Part shown: piece by piece, positions 1 to 9,619 of the stretch
Position numbering within the stretch: position 1 is the first letter of the stretch
Layout: every line of letters begins with the position of its first letter
NCBI RefSeq assembly: GCF_001593955.1
Contig: NZ_LTAZ01000013.1
Location: 365,102 to 429,101, forward strand
Direction of reading: 5' to 3'
Origin: Halalkalicoccus paucihalophilus
Lineage (GTDB): Archaea > Halobacteriota > Halobacteria > Halobacteriales > Halalkalicoccaceae
Length of the DNA stretch: 64,000 nt
Made by a program: the position numbers and the translations under genes
Notes under the pieces: model-generated
What the model saw: the letters and a program-made list of their open reading frames with translations, nothing else
Told to the model about the DNA's origin: nothing
Database searches by the model: none

Positions 1-133
1 CACCGTTCCCGACTTTAGGGCGAGTTGACGGTTCGCCCGTCCATGCGGAGACTTCTGCCCCGCACGGACATGCTTTATTCCGATATTCTTCGCCGTCGCA
101 ACGTCGCAATACGACGTTGCTGCCCGTCGGATA

Positions 134-265
134 TCATCCGACGACCGCGTTGTAGTCCGCCTGAACCTCGTAGTCACACTTCCGGCAACAGAATCGCTCC
201 TGTTTGGGTCGGTTCCCCCGCTCGGTGGTTTCGCGGAGGTCGTCGCGCCGCTCTTGTAGAACGGC
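134..265 (-). pseudogene. TnpB (IS1341/IS605-type) C-terminal relic
   Basis: The minus strand reads through a frame ending NRPKQERFCCRKCDYEV, then QADYNAVVG and a stop. This is the second half of the TnpB zinc finger (CxxC) followed by the ADYNA motif that carries the last catalytic Asp of the RuvC fold. Everything upstream of the zinc finger is missing, so the protein is dead. Transposon-end hairpin sequence lies nearby at 378-404. Confidence 0.6.
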
Positions 266-377
266 TAACTTGACAACGACGGTACGCCGTATCACAATCC
301 CATATGTGCAGCAGTGTATTATAAACGTCTGAGAGTTGGCCGGCTGTATACGGTGGTTGCGTAGAGGGACTTACGCG

Positions 378-404
378 ATTCCCGCCCTTCGGCCTCAGGG
401 CGGG
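378..404. repeat. IS200/IS605-type end hairpin
   Basis: An 8-bp perfect stem (CCCGCCCT with AGGGCGGG) is followed by ATTCCCTCGC. This resembles the hairpin ends that flank the TnpB relics elsewhere in the window. It is a solo end: no transposase lies next to it apart from the TnpB scrap at 134-265. Confidence 0.45.
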
Positions 405-457
405 ATTCCCTCGCTGTTTAAAGATGGGCCACAGTCGCGTCATCGCGTCAGATCAAT

Positions 458-1762
458 TCATGCGTACCACGGCATGACCTCTGGCACAGGAGGCGCTATC
501 TCATCCAATTCCGAGAGGGTGAGTACGTCGAGTTCTCCTGCATCACGACGATCCGCAATATAGCTCATGATCGCATCGAACTCATCAACCGGCGTTTCCC
601 CAGGAATGGCGTGCCAGAATAATCCGCCGAATCCACCCCACTCAATAAGGAGGTCAACGTACTCAGTCGCCGCTTCGAACGTCCGTTCCGATGATCGACC
701 AAGAGCGGGGAAATTGCGTGGGAGCCCGTATCCCGGCTCGCCCCCAATCATCGCGAGCGAATGGTGCTTTCCGATGAGATCGTAACTCGACTGATCATGC
801 TCACCAAATGGATACGCGAAATACTCCGCTCCCCGTTCGAATCCGTGCTCGATAAGCCATTCTTTTGACTCCCGGATTTGGGTTTCCTGTTCGTCGACGT
901 CGAGTTCAGTAAGGTGATCATGATAGAGCAGATGGCTACTGATCTCCCAGCCAGCTGCCTGCAGTTCTTCGAGTTGTTCGAGGGTGAGCCGATCATCTCC
1001 CGTATCAACGTTTGTGGGATTGATGAACGTGTTCGACGGAATGTCGTACTTGCGTTGGATCGGAAGTCCCTCGGTATATTGGGAGACGAACCCATCGTCC
1101 CACTGGATCATGAGCTTCGGCGTCTCGGGTAACTCGACGACATCGAGCGAGTCAAGCCACAGTGAGCCGCTTGTGTCTTCCCCGAAGCGCGACTGTATCT
1201 GAATCCGGCGTATCGATGAAAGATCCGGCATCGCCGCTGGTTCCCATTCACGGACGCCGAGATCGACCGGCATGAACGTTGTATCATCGCCTGTTTTATG
1301 TATTCGTGAGCGAAATCTGAGCTGGCGTTCTTGGTGGTCTTCAACGACGATATCGACTGACTCGCCTTGTGTGTCGGATAGATGCAATTGACAGACGAGG
1401 TTGAGGCGGTGATTACTCAGATCGAGATCAAGGCCTGCACGCTCGACTCGTGCCCACGGCTTAGTCACACTGACGTCAATTCGGGCGGCGTGCTCACCCG
1501 TTATTCGCTCGGTTTGATCAGCTGTGAGTTCGCCGCCGCTCGATTCCCATGCAGTCAGATCATGAAAGTCGAAGAGTGGATCATATGATTCTGGATCCGG
1601 TTTTTCATGGGTGTCTTCTGTTTGATCGTCTGCCTCGTTGTCATCCTGAGTTGATTCGGATTGGTCTGGATCCGTGTCCTCGAGTTGATCTAATTGCCCG
1701 AGACAGCCTGCAACGCTGGTTACCCCGACTGTTGCGAGTAAGGCTCGTCGATTAAGTGTCAT
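458..1762 (-). CDS. Lipoprotein polysaccharide deacetylase (NodB domain)
   Basis: 434 residues. The N-terminus has a short hydrophobic signal with a lipobox (SVAGC, Cys20), followed by an Asp/Glu-rich linker to about residue 60, which suits a lipid-anchored extracellular protein. A beta-rich, carbohydrate-binding-like stretch spans about 60-210. The NodB carbohydrate esterase domain begins at MIQWDDGF (D222/D223), continues with SHLLYHDH (metal-binding His pair) and has AYPFG near the catalytic arginine/proline region. The family removes acetyl groups from N-acetylated sugars using Zn/Co. In an archaeon the substrate is more likely an exopolysaccharide or S-layer glycan than peptidoglycan (inference). 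It is monocistronic, with AT-rich upstream DNA. Confidence 0.85.
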   Translation of the reverse strand: MTLNRRALLATVGVTSVAGCLGQLDQLEDTDPDQSESTQDDNEADDQTEDTHEKPDPESYDPLFDFHDLTAWESSGGELTADQTERITGEHAARIDVSVTKPWARVERAGLDLDLSNHRLNLVCQLHLSDTQGESVDIVVEDHQERQLRFRSRIHKTGDDTTFMPVDLGVREWEPAAMPDLSSIRRIQIQSRFGEDTSGSLWLDSLDVVELPETPKLMIQWDDGFVSQYTEGLPIQRKYDIPSNTFINPTNVDTGDDRLTLEQLEELQAAGWEISSHLLYHDHLTELDVDEQETQIRESKEWLIEHGFERGAEYFAYPFGEHDQSSYDLIGKHHSLAMIGGEPGYGLPRNFPALGRSSERTFEAATEYVDLLIEWGGFGGLFWHAIPGETPVDEFDAIMSYIADRRDAGELDVLTLSELDEIAPPVPEVMPWYA

Positions 1763-1877
1763 TGTGAATACGCTACAATAACTTAGTCTGAGGTATTGTT
1801 ATCAGCTACTTACTGAAAACAACCATTCAAACATACGCTATCAATCAATGCTTACTATTAACGTGAGTGAAGACGAA

Positions 1878-2338
1878 TTATGCCTTAATATTGCCGTCTG
1901 TTGCCGATTCCTCGGCCGGTGTAAGCATGAGTTTTCGCCTGAAGATCGCGTATTCAAGGGCGTAGCGTCCTGGCCCACTTAGAACGAGCGCAGTCGTAAC
2001 CAAGAAGAGAGTCAGAGTGAACTCGATCCCGTTGGTACCGGCTGCGAACCCGTTTGGAAGGTGGACAATCCAGGTCGCCACTGCCATATCGATGGCGAGC
2101 AGAATCGCTGCGTACCGGGTGAACAGACCGACAAGCAGTAGGAATCCACCGACAAGCTCAACGAGCCAAACTACCCATGCAAAGAGCGTTGGGAATGGGA
2201 CGCCAAGACTGACGAGGAAACCGGCGAATCCGTCAATACCGGCTGCTTTGGGACCGATATTGAGGACCTTTCCGCCACGGTGACGAGAAACACAATTCCA
2301 AGAGAGACTCTCACCAGTAAGGCGCTCCAGTTATACAT
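1878..2338 (-). pseudogene. DoxX-family membrane protein, frameshifted
   Basis: Reading from an ATG at 2338, the frame runs MYNWSALLVRVSLGIVFLVTVA, a first membrane helix. One missing G in the GTGGCGGAAAGG stretch (near 2275) then shifts the frame. The second frame continues with a Gly/Leu-rich DoxX-like body and ends with helices MAVATWIVHLPNGF and FTLTLFLVTTALVLSGPG at the stop at 1878. DoxX proteins are four-helix membrane proteins, often linked to redox or thiosulfate metabolism. The break is a single base, so a sequencing error is possible; otherwise the gene is dead. Confidence 0.7.
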
Positions 2339-2904
2339 GCTACGCTCAGTCAACGAAATGCCACTAATCATCATATACAAGACTTCCCAGACAATAAACG
2401 TCTACGGTCTGCTATTATTACAAGGATTTTAATCATAAACGCTCCGTTTTCTTGACAGTACTGAAAAATTATTCTCAGCGGTCCGTTCCAATGAGTATGT
2501 ATCGGCTGATGTATCATGAAGAATAATGGTTAAAAATTCTGTTCTAATCCGCTCTCCACGAATTGGCTCAAGAAATTAGCCGGCAAATGACACCGAATTA
2601 TTTCCCAGTAGCCGATACTTATTCGAGAAATTCCTGCAGTAGAGTCCCTCTACAAACAGTCTCTGTTTGCGGACATATCGGTGGCGGGCAAATCACTACT
2701 AATTCTAAATCTGCTCTAAGCCGCTATTGAGACGTGATCTGAGCGGTATAGGGAGCATATACCAGTCGTTTCAATCGATACTTATCGTTGATGTTATCGG
2801 ACCAGCAGTGCTCATCGGATCAGTTGCTCATTACGATTGACTAACTTGTCCCTTAGACGACGTATTGTCCGGATAACAGTATTCCAACTGCCACATGGGA
2901 CTGA
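2339..2904. other. Gene-free AT-rich region upstream of the multicopper oxidase
   Basis: No convincing reading frame on either strand. It is AT-rich compared with the GC-rich gene that follows and presumably carries the promoter of the 2905 gene. I saw no clear inverted repeat or operator. Confidence 0.5.
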
Positions 2905-5900
2905 TTGTCTCGTAACATGAACGAGCAAACGTCACCTGGACACACCCAGGAACGAACGGACGAAGCACAGTCACTCGATCAACCGGCCACCACTCGACGC
3001 GAGTTCATGATCGGTGCGGGGGCCGCCGCCACCACGCTCAGTAGTGCCGCCAAGAACGTGGACCTCGACGAGATGGTTCCGGAGACGCCCGATGAGGGCG
3101 GGAAAGTCCGCCACTTCGACGTGCACGCGATCAACGTTGACATCGTTTACAACGCGTTCGGCCAGCACCAGCCCAACGGCGTGATGTACGTCCTCGAAGA
3201 GAACCTGAAGGCCGCCCGACGGGCCTCGGGCTGTGCGCCCGGCGGCGACGTCGATACGTCGGTGCTTGAACCGCTCGTGATCCGCGCCAACGAGGGCGAC
3301 ATCGTCGAGATTGACTTCCACAACCATCTCGATTGCCGCGCCTCGATGCACCAGTACGGCCTCCCCTACGAGGTCAACGAAAGCGACGGCCTTGCGGTCG
3401 GTTACAACGAGGACACCACGGTCGCGCCGGACGATTCGATCACCTACCGCTGGTACGCGAACCACCAAGGAACGCGTTTCTTCGGCGACGGCGCCAGCCC
3501 CGCAATGTTGAGCGATCCCGAAGAAGAATTCGACGACAACAACCTCCAGTCGCGTGGCCTCTTCGGCGCGCTCGCCGTCGAGTCGCCTGAGGCCACGTGG
3601 ACCGACCCGAAGACCGGCAAGAAACTCGAAAGTGGGGTCAAAGCCGACATCCATGAACCCGACGGGGTGAGCCACCGCGAGTTCGTTGTCTGCTATCACG
3701 ACGCGATCGACATCGTCAATGCCGATGGCAGCGAGCCCGTCTGGCCCGGCACTGACAACCCACAGAGCATCCACGCGATCAACTACCGCGCGGCCACGAC
3801 GAGCGCACGACTTCAGGACGAAGAAGAGGAGACGTTCTACAGTTCGTGGGTCCACGGCGACCCCGGCGGCGGCGACCTCGTCTTCCCCTGCTATACGGGC
3901 GACCCCGTGAAGATGTCCATCGTCGGCGCCCAACACGAAGAGAACCACGTTCACCACCTCCATGGTCACCGCTGGAAGAGCATCCCCGGCGAAACGGAAT
4001 CTGACACCATCGATTCCCAGACGATCGGCCCGACCGCGAGCTTCGAGGCTCGCCTGACCATCGCCCACGGACCGGGTTCAATCTCGCCAGATATCGAGGC
4101 TGAGGAGGCCTTCGAGACTGGTGCGGGCAACGGCGAAAATACGGGCGATTACCTGTTCCACTGCCACATGTTCCCCCACTACGGTGAGGGAATGAACGGG
4201 ATGATGCGCGTGCTCGATAAGGAGCACAAAGAGCTCCAGCTGCTGGAGAACAGCGACCCGCCGCTTGACGCGGACTCCGAGATCGAGGGCTTCCCCGAGT
4301 TCATTCCCAACGAGGACGGCGAACTCCCGCCCAAGCCGCCGGGATCGCAAAGGAACGGTCGTGAGGCGGAAGGGGCCGAAGCCGAGGCGCTTGGCGACGT
4401 CGTCCCCGGCGCGCCGTATCAGGACCCGTGCGATCCCGAGGGGTTCGACCCCGAGGTGCTCGGTGAAACACGCGAATATACGATCGTCGCGCTGCCGGCG
4501 GATGTTGTGTATAATGACGCCGGCGATCACGACCCCGAGGGGAAGGTCTACGTCCTCGAGGACGACGCCGAGGCGGTCCGTTCGGGGAAGATGAACCCCG
4601 AGCCGCTCGTAATTCGCGCGAACGTCGGCGATTGTGTCGAGGTCACGTTCAAAAACGAACTCGAACTCGGCAAATCGGTTCACCCCCACTTCGTCAATTT
4701 CGACCCACTGGGGTCGGACTCGGCGAACGTCGGCTACAACTACGATCAAGGGACCGACTCGAACGAGACGATGCACTACCGGTGGTTCGCAAACGAGGAG
4801 GGCACGATCTTCTTCCACGACCACATCACCGGGATCCCGGAGTCCCAAAACGGCATCTTCGGGGCGATCATTGTCGAACCCGAGGATTCGACGTGGCACG
4901 ATCCTCACACGGGTGAGGAGATCGAGAGCGGAACCCAGGCGATGATTAATCCCAAGGACGGGGACGCCTTCCGCGAGTTCGCGCTGCTGTACCACGACTT
5001 CGCCCCGCTCAAGAACTGTGATGGTGAGTTCATCAACCAGCAGATGGAGCACAACCAGAACGCGGGCTCGGGCGCGATCAACTATCGGACCGCGCCGTAC
5101 TTCCGGCGCACCGGCGACGATCCCGCATACGTCCACAGTTCGCGGCTCCATGGCGACCCACCGACACCCACTCTCGAGACGTACGCGGGCGATCCCGTCC
5201 GCATCCGGTTGTTGCAGGGTCCCTACGAGGAACAGCACAACTTCGGAATCCACGGCATTCGTGGTCAGGCCGACGAGCTCCGGCGTGAGGCAACGACCTC
5301 GCAGATCATCGGGCCATCGGAAGCGTTCTCTTTCGATCTGCTCGCGGAGGATACGGCGGCCGACCGGCTGCACGACCTGCCGAACCCGGACGGCCTGCCG
5401 ATCTGGGACCACGTCTACGGCTCGGATATAGTCCAGGACCTCTGGGAGGGGATGTGGGGGATCTTCCGGCTGTTCGACGCCGAAGTCGAGCACCTTCAGA
5501 CGCTTCCCGGCAGCGATGCACCCGACGCGAGCATCAGCAACGAGGAGCTCCGGGAGATGGGCCACCCGGCACCGTTCAGCGACTTCGATTGGACGGAGTT
5601 CGGTCACAAGGCGAAGCTACTGTACGCCAAGAACGACGACCGGGAGTTCCCACCCGATAAAGACGCCCGCCAGAACGACAGCATCGGCGAGCGCCCACCG
5701 GTAGCACCCGAGCCTGGTGAACCCTGTCCGGCGGGAGCTCCGGACCGGACGTACAACATCACCGCGATCCAGACGGAGATCGAGTACAACGACTACGGCG
5801 ATCACGATCCCTACGGCATCGTCTATGTACTCGACAACGAGGTCGAAGCAATTCGTTCGGGGGAGAAGAACCCCGAGCCGCTGACGATCCGGGCCAATAT

Positions 5901-7074
5901 CGGTGACTGCGTCGAGATCAACCTCACAAACGCGCTAGGCGATCTGGACGACGATCACGCTCACCCGACGTTCGATATCGAGCCGGACGCCGACTGGGAT
6001 CGCTCACAGCGCATCTCGTTAACGACCCAGAACCTGCTGTTCGACGACCAGGGCTCGTCAGGCATGGCCGTCGGATTCAACTTCGATTCGACGGTGGCGC
6101 CGGGCGAGACGATGACCTATCGGTGGTTCGCGGATCCTGCACCCGTCGTCGAACCTGGAGAGGAACCTGAGGGGGCCCGCTCGCTCGGAACGAGCGTCGT
6201 CTCGGACTTCGCGGACGTGCGCAGCAACCGCCACCACGGCGCGTTCGGCAACATGATCGTTGAACCCGAAGGCTCGGAATGGCTTGATCCCGAGACGGGC
6301 AAGCCAGTTCTGAATAGCACCCAAGCGATGATTACGAACCATGAGGAGGAGGACTTCCGCGAGTTCGCCTTGATGTTTACCGACGGGATGTACATCGTCA
6401 ACGACGACGGAAGCTGTCCGATTCCGCGAGTAGGATTGGCCGACGAAGAGGACGTTGATGTCGAAGAATTAGCGGACGAACCATGTAATCAGATCCTCGA
6501 ACAAGAGGACCAGGGCTTCCAGGGAATCAACTACCGCTCGGAGCCGTTTGCACGGCGGTTCGAAAACGACGAGCGCCAGTACAAGGTCTACAGCTCGGAG
6601 GTCCACGGCGATCCCAACACGCCGCTCCTGCGCGCGTACACGGAGGATCCCGTGACGCTGCGCGTGAGTCAGCCGGCTGATCGAGCCAACGGGATCACGT
6701 TCCATTGTGCCGGTCACCAGTGGCGCCGGAACAACGTCTCAGAAGCACGGCTGGTTGGCACGCAGGACGATCTCTCGACAGGCGCAGCTCGCGAACTGGT
6801 GCTAGACGGTGGTGCCGGGGGCGTGCTTGGCGACACGGGCGACTACGTCTACCAGGAGCGCAAGACCAAGTTCTACCTCGAAGGTGGACTCTGGGGGCTT
6901 ATGCGCGTCCAGGATGCGAAAAAGAAGTTCGATCAATCAGTGTTGCCACTCCCTGATCGAGCAGCGGAGTTCGAAGATGACTCAGAATCACGTGACTCGC
7001 TCGGGTTCGGATCGGATTCCGACTCGGAGCAGCTCACGGTGGTTGATTCACTCGGACATTCGAAGGGAGACTGA
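2905..7074 (+). CDS. Three-module (six-cupredoxin) multicopper oxidase, Tat-exported
   Basis: 1389 residues from TTG 2905; ATG 2917 is an equally good start. A twin-arginine signal (TTRREFMIGAGAA, about 29-45) predicts Tat export. Three homologous modules follow (about 65-440, 515-860, 955-1340), each the size of two cupredoxin domains. Copper ligands are split. Module 1 lacks the N-terminal second HxH (FFGDG) but keeps HVHHLHGH (348-355) and HCHMFPHYGEGM (419-430), a complete type 1 site. Module 2 keeps HPH (593-595) and HDH (638-640) but has lost the C-terminal HCH. Module 3 keeps only HAH (1018-1020) and HCAGH (1267-1271). The four HxH motifs of one trinuclear cluster thus come from modules 1 and 2 together. 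Single-module oxidases are about 500 residues. GC content is well above that of the flanks. A PadR-like gene follows after 11 bp. Confidence 0.85.
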   Translation: MSRNMNEQTSPGHTQERTDEAQSLDQPATTRREFMIGAGAAATTLSSAAKNVDLDEMVPETPDEGGKVRHFDVHAINVDIVYNAFGQHQPNGVMYVLEENLKAARRASGCAPGGDVDTSVLEPLVIRANEGDIVEIDFHNHLDCRASMHQYGLPYEVNESDGLAVGYNEDTTVAPDDSITYRWYANHQGTRFFGDGASPAMLSDPEEEFDDNNLQSRGLFGALAVESPEATWTDPKTGKKLESGVKADIHEPDGVSHREFVVCYHDAIDIVNADGSEPVWPGTDNPQSIHAINYRAATTSARLQDEEEETFYSSWVHGDPGGGDLVFPCYTGDPVKMSIVGAQHEENHVHHLHGHRWKSIPGETESDTIDSQTIGPTASFEARLTIAHGPGSISPDIEAEEAFETGAGNGENTGDYLFHCHMFPHYGEGMNGMMRVLDKEHKELQLLENSDPPLDADSEIEGFPEFIPNEDGELPPKPPGSQRNGREAEGAEAEALGDVVPGAPYQDPCDPEGFDPEVLGETREYTIVALPADVVYNDAGDHDPEGKVYVLEDDAEAVRSGKMNPEPLVIRANVGDCVEVTFKNELELGKSVHPHFVNFDPLGSDSANVGYNYDQGTDSNETMHYRWFANEEGTIFFHDHITGIPESQNGIFGAIIVEPEDSTWHDPHTGEEIESGTQAMINPKDGDAFREFALLYHDFAPLKNCDGEFINQQMEHNQNAGSGAINYRTAPYFRRTGDDPAYVHSSRLHGDPPTPTLETYAGDPVRIRLLQGPYEEQHNFGIHGIRGQADELRREATTSQIIGPSEAFSFDLLAEDTAADRLHDLPNPDGLPIWDHVYGSDIVQDLWEGMWGIFRLFDAEVEHLQTLPGSDAPDASISNEELREMGHPAPFSDFDWTEFGHKAKLLYAKNDDREFPPDKDARQNDSIGERPPVAPEPGEPCPAGAPDRTYNITAIQTEIEYNDYGDHDPYGIVYVLDNEVEAIRSGEKNPEPLTIRANIGDCVEINLTNALGDLDDDHAHPTFDIEPDADWDRSQRISLTTQNLLFDDQGSSGMAVGFNFDSTVAPGETMTYRWFADPAPVVEPGEEPEGARSLGTSVVSDFADVRSNRHHGAFGNMIVEPEGSEWLDPETGKPVLNSTQAMITNHEEEDFREFALMFTDGMYIVNDDGSCPIPRVGLADEEDVDVEELADEPCNQILEQEDQGFQGINYRSEPFARRFENDERQYKVYSSEVHGDPNTPLLRAYTEDPVTLRVSQPADRANGITFHCAGHQWRRNNVSEARLVGTQDDLSTGAARELVLDGGAGGVLGDTGDYVYQERKTKFYLEGGLWGLMRVQDAKKKFDQSVLPLPDRAAEFEDDSESRDSLGFGSDSDSEQLTVVDSLGHSKGD

Positions 7075-7085
7075 GGTGAGTATCC

Positions 7086-7406
7086 ATGTATGATTTGACC
7101 GGTTTCCAGCGCGACCTCCTGTACGTCGTTGCTGGCAAGAACGATCCCAACGGGCTCGCAGTCAAAGCCGAGCTCGAGGAGTACTACGAAGGGGAAGTCG
7201 CTCACAGTCGCCTGTACCAGAACTTTGATCGTCTTATTGAGAAAGGACTGATGGAGAAGGGGAACATCGATCGGCGGGCGAACTACTACGTGCTGACTGA
7301 TCGCGGGCGTCGGGAGATCGACGCGCGTCGCGAGTGGGAAAGCCAGTACGTTGCCGTCCCCGTTGTCGACCAGCCCACGAGTGCGACTGTGACCGCAGAC
7401 GAGTAG
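7086..7406 (+). CDS. PadR-like winged-helix regulator
   Basis: 106 residues with a compact winged helix. The N-terminus FQRDLLYVVAGKNDPNG precedes a recognition region (HSRLYQNFDRLIEKGLM) and a wing with RRANYYVLTDRGRREI, then a short tail. This is the small haloarchaeal PadR-like type. It starts 11 bp after the multicopper oxidase stop on the same strand, so the two are probably co-transcribed and it may regulate the oxidase (inference). A near-identical paralogue is at 22748, a 3'-end scrap at 9620, and a diverged relic at 27735. Confidence 0.85.
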   Translation: MYDLTGFQRDLLYVVAGKNDPNGLAVKAELEEYYEGEVAHSRLYQNFDRLIEKGLMEKGNIDRRANYYVLTDRGRREIDARREWESQYVAVPVVDQPTSATVTADE

Positions 7407-7576
7407 AGACGCCTGATTGAAGGCATCTTCCGATCTTTTCTTCCGGGTTTGACACGGTGGATGACCGTGGATGAGTACCGTGTGCAACAGCCGGTTTTGT
7501 AGACAATTGGTGGTACACAAGGAAGTACCGCGGACACAGGTATCTGTTCTCAGAATGTAAGCCCTGTGGATGGGCT

Positions 7577-7702
7577 TCAGTCGTCGTTGTGTTTGTTGTC
7601 GTCGTCCTCGACCTCGCCGTTGTGGAGGTCGTCGTCGGGACGCGAGATGTGGAACGCGTCCTCGTTCTCCTCAAGCGGGACGACCGCCGCGATGTCCCAT
7701 CC
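7577..7702 (-). pseudogene. Acidic C-terminal gene remnant
   Basis: A coding-like frame (GWDIAAVVPLEENEDAF, then HISRPDDDLHNGE and a D/N-rich tail to the stop) is very acidic, as expected for a haloarchaeal protein, but an in-frame stop lies just upstream of it. Family not recognised. The same stretch read in other frames gives basic, low-complexity peptides that are shadows. Confidence 0.35.
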
Positions 7703-7752
7703 TTCCCGTCATCGTTCCGTGGTTCGGGGATGACTTTGCGCACAGGCAAGAA

Positions 7753-7890
7753 TCAAACAATCCAAGGGTACAATAGCGTCTCTCGCTGCAATCGAGTAGC
7801 ATCCATCATATCCGAAGCGTCAGGGATCACAATCTGCACGTCGGCAGTGATCTCATCTTGGATTGCTTCGGCGCGTGGCAGCTCAAGACG
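7753..7890 (-). pseudogene. Gene remnant, family not recognised
   Basis: The minus-strand frame RLELPRAEAIQDEI, TADVQIVIPDASDMMDATR, LQRETLLYPWIV-stop has the composition and hydrophobic spacing of a real protein C-terminus. It is closed upstream by a TAG, so only about 45 residues survive. The short strand-loop-helix pattern does not identify a family. 7891-8113 holds nothing I can support. Confidence 0.35.
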
Positions 7891-8113
7891 CTATTTCTTT
7901 GTTAACACGGAGCGCAGCTCTATGGGGTTCATTGTTAACGTGAGAAACTCGTAATGAAGCTGTTTGTATCGAGAAAGAGCCTCATGGCTGTTCGCGAAGC
8001 TCGCGAATCTTCGACACTGAATCGATATCTTGTCCTAAAGAGATTGATCGAGGGTTAAGGAGGTATCAGATGCCTCATATGCGGTCGGTTCACGCTCCTG
8101 GAGTGAGTAAGAG

Positions 8114-8506
8114 TCAGTATTCTTCGACAGCGATGACCTTGGCCATCGCGGGGTGGGTAAGGTCACTATCAGCGCTGACGACTGGTGCGTCAAGCTCGCG
8201 CCCAACCGCTGCAATCAACGCGTCCATTCCTGCAAGATACGGTCCTTCTGGTCCGACTTCATCAGCGATCGCTGCCGCGGTCACTGCCGTCTGCTTATCC
8301 ACGCTGTATACTTCTCCCCACGACAAGGAATCACGCACTTCATCAATATTGCTGTCTTTGGGGCCGTTTCCGACTCCGACAAGCGCTTCGGCGTATGCAG
8401 GGACTGGATGGATGAACACCTCGTCGCTATGCTTTTGAAGGTACTCACGGGTGGCTTCGACGCCACTGAGATAGTCGATCAGAAACGTCGCGTCCAGAAC
8501 CTTCAT
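8114..8506 (-). CDS. vapC: VapC-type PIN-domain ribonuclease toxin
   Basis: 130 residues, the usual VapC length. The PIN acidic residues are visible: MKVLDATFLIDYL at the start, AYAEALVG (Glu), GMDALIAAV (Asp) and VVSADSDL (Asp). PIN toxins are Mg-dependent RNases, commonly cleaving tRNA or rRNA. Its ATG overlaps the stop of the upstream vapB-like gene by 4 bases (ATGA), giving a translationally coupled antitoxin-toxin pair. All catalytic positions look intact. Confidence 0.85.
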   Translation of the reverse strand: MKVLDATFLIDYLSGVEATREYLQKHSDEVFIHPVPAYAEALVGVGNGPKDSNIDEVRDSLSWGEVYSVDKQTAVTAAAIADEVGPEGPYLAGMDALIAAVGRELDAPVVSADSDLTHPAMAKVIAVEEY

Positions 8507-8751
8507 TCGATGTCTATGCGGCGCATGCGTTCTTTCGATTTCTTTCTACTCTGATCAACGTTCTCACGGACCCGGTCAGCTTCCTCGTCGGATAGTATCC
8601 CAAAGCCAGCGAACAGGTCGCGATCAGTTGAAGGGCGAGTAGCAAACGTTCGTTCGAGGACGTCGTTGTAACTCTCCCCCTCCCGTCGACGGCGCTCGAT
8701 CTCACGTTTCACCGCTTCACTGACCCGAATTTGTTTGTCGGCAACGCCCAT
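8503..8751 (-). CDS. vapB: VapB-type antitoxin
   Basis: 82 residues from ATG at 8751 (MGVADKQIRVSE). This start is preferred over an upstream in-frame ATG at 8877 because the N-terminal strand DKQIRVSEAVKREIERR matches the haloarchaeal VapB DNA-binding pattern, while the extra upstream residues are Cys- and Arg-rich and unlike the family. The middle has the typical RREGESYNDVLERTF. The acidic-to-basic C-terminus would wrap the PIN toxin. It overlaps vapC by 4 bp and is probably autoregulated, as usual for such pairs. Confidence 0.8.
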   Translation of the reverse strand: MGVADKQIRVSEAVKREIERRRREGESYNDVLERTFATRPSTDRDLFAGFGILSDEEADRVRENVDQSRKKSKERMRRIDIE

Positions 8752-8917
8752 CTTTCGTTGACATTGTACGTTGACGCACCTGAATCTTTCGCCCGTTTTG
8801 GGTGACACTCGGCGCTGTTGATATAGATCCCATGGAGTGGTTTGTTCCCGGATTAGCCTCACGCACCTGCACAGCATCTCGAAAATTCCCTGCCATGGGG
8901 CTTCTTTCGAGAATGGC

Positions 8918-9105
8918 CTACTCCTCGAGCATCTTGATCCGGCCGTGGATCCAGCCGATTCCCTGCCGACAGATCACGGCCTCGCCCGGGTCGAAGTTCC
9001 GGAGGTCGCCCTTCGAGAAGCAATATTCCTCCCACTACTCGCGATCGGACGGTGGACGACCATCACCTGATGAGTGAGTGTGCTCCTCGAAGACTGTCCC
9101 GATTC
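8918..9105 (-). pseudogene. VirD4/TraG-like coupling ATPase, C-terminal relic
   Basis: The terminal frame EEYCFSKGDLRNFDPGEA, then VICRQGIGWIHG, RIKMLEE and a stop is clearly homologous to the end of the broken ATPase at 26051-27265 (YHFAKGDLRNFDAGEA, GTGWVHGRIKLLEE). Upstream nucleotide similarity persists to about 9105, but the frame is interrupted by a TAG. Only the last tens of residues remain, with no ATPase motif. Confidence 0.65.
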
Positions 9106-9352
9106 AGTCCTGCGAATGAGCGAGTTCAAATACCATGATCTCCAGATCAGGGGCATCCTCGTACCGACAGACCCACGTTGGACCTAGGGGAACGCCATTC
9201 CGGGCGGCTGATTGAAAGAGCCGACATAGTTCACGGTCTACTTCTTCCGTGCTCTGCACGTCATAGGGAGTCTCGATACAAAGACTACACTCTATTACCC
9301 GAAAAAGTACAAGCCTGGTATGCCATCTCTTGGTGGAGATCAAACCATCCAT
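9104..9352 (-). CDS. Hypothetical protein, possibly a truncated gene end
   Basis: 82 residues. The part from about residue 30 on (STEEVDRELCRLFQSAARNG, then VPLGPTWVCRYEDAPDLEIM) looks like a real folded domain, whereas the first 30 residues are less protein-like. This fits a C-terminal fragment of a larger gene fused to upstream DNA. Family not recognised. It abuts the ATPase relic, so the neighbourhood is decayed plasmid DNA. Confidence 0.35.
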   Translation of the reverse strand: MDGLISTKRWHTRLVLFRVIECSLCIETPYDVQSTEEVDRELCRLFQSAARNGVPLGPTWVCRYEDAPDLEIMVFELAHSQD

Positions 9353-9619
9353 ACTTATTTCGACACTTTCCGAGACGCGGGCATACCAAGGGACGAGATT
9401 ATACCTGTATATATCCTTACAAAAAGCAAGGATTGGACCCCCTTGCAGCTATGAGCGTCTGAGTTCAGCGGGGACTCAACACATGGTTGTCAGAGGCTAT
9501 GGATCCTAGGAGAATGGGCCTCAGGGTGATGTCAGAGGCGTCCTGAGTCCCCTTTCCTTGTAGTGCGTTATGCCGAGAGAGGCGTCCGTTAGCACCAAGA
9601 TATACTGATTCTACACATT

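Noticed and set aside
3333..5704. Many long frames antisense or out of frame within the multicopper oxidase gene (for example 4078-5607 minus, 2971-4068 minus)
   Set aside because: They are GC-rich shadow frames of a clear gene; their Arg/Val-rich composition is unlike haloarchaeal proteins.
7460..7510. A sixth CCTTGTGCAAC hairpin
   Set aside because: TGTGCAACA and CACAAGG are present, but the arms match too poorly to list it as a copy.
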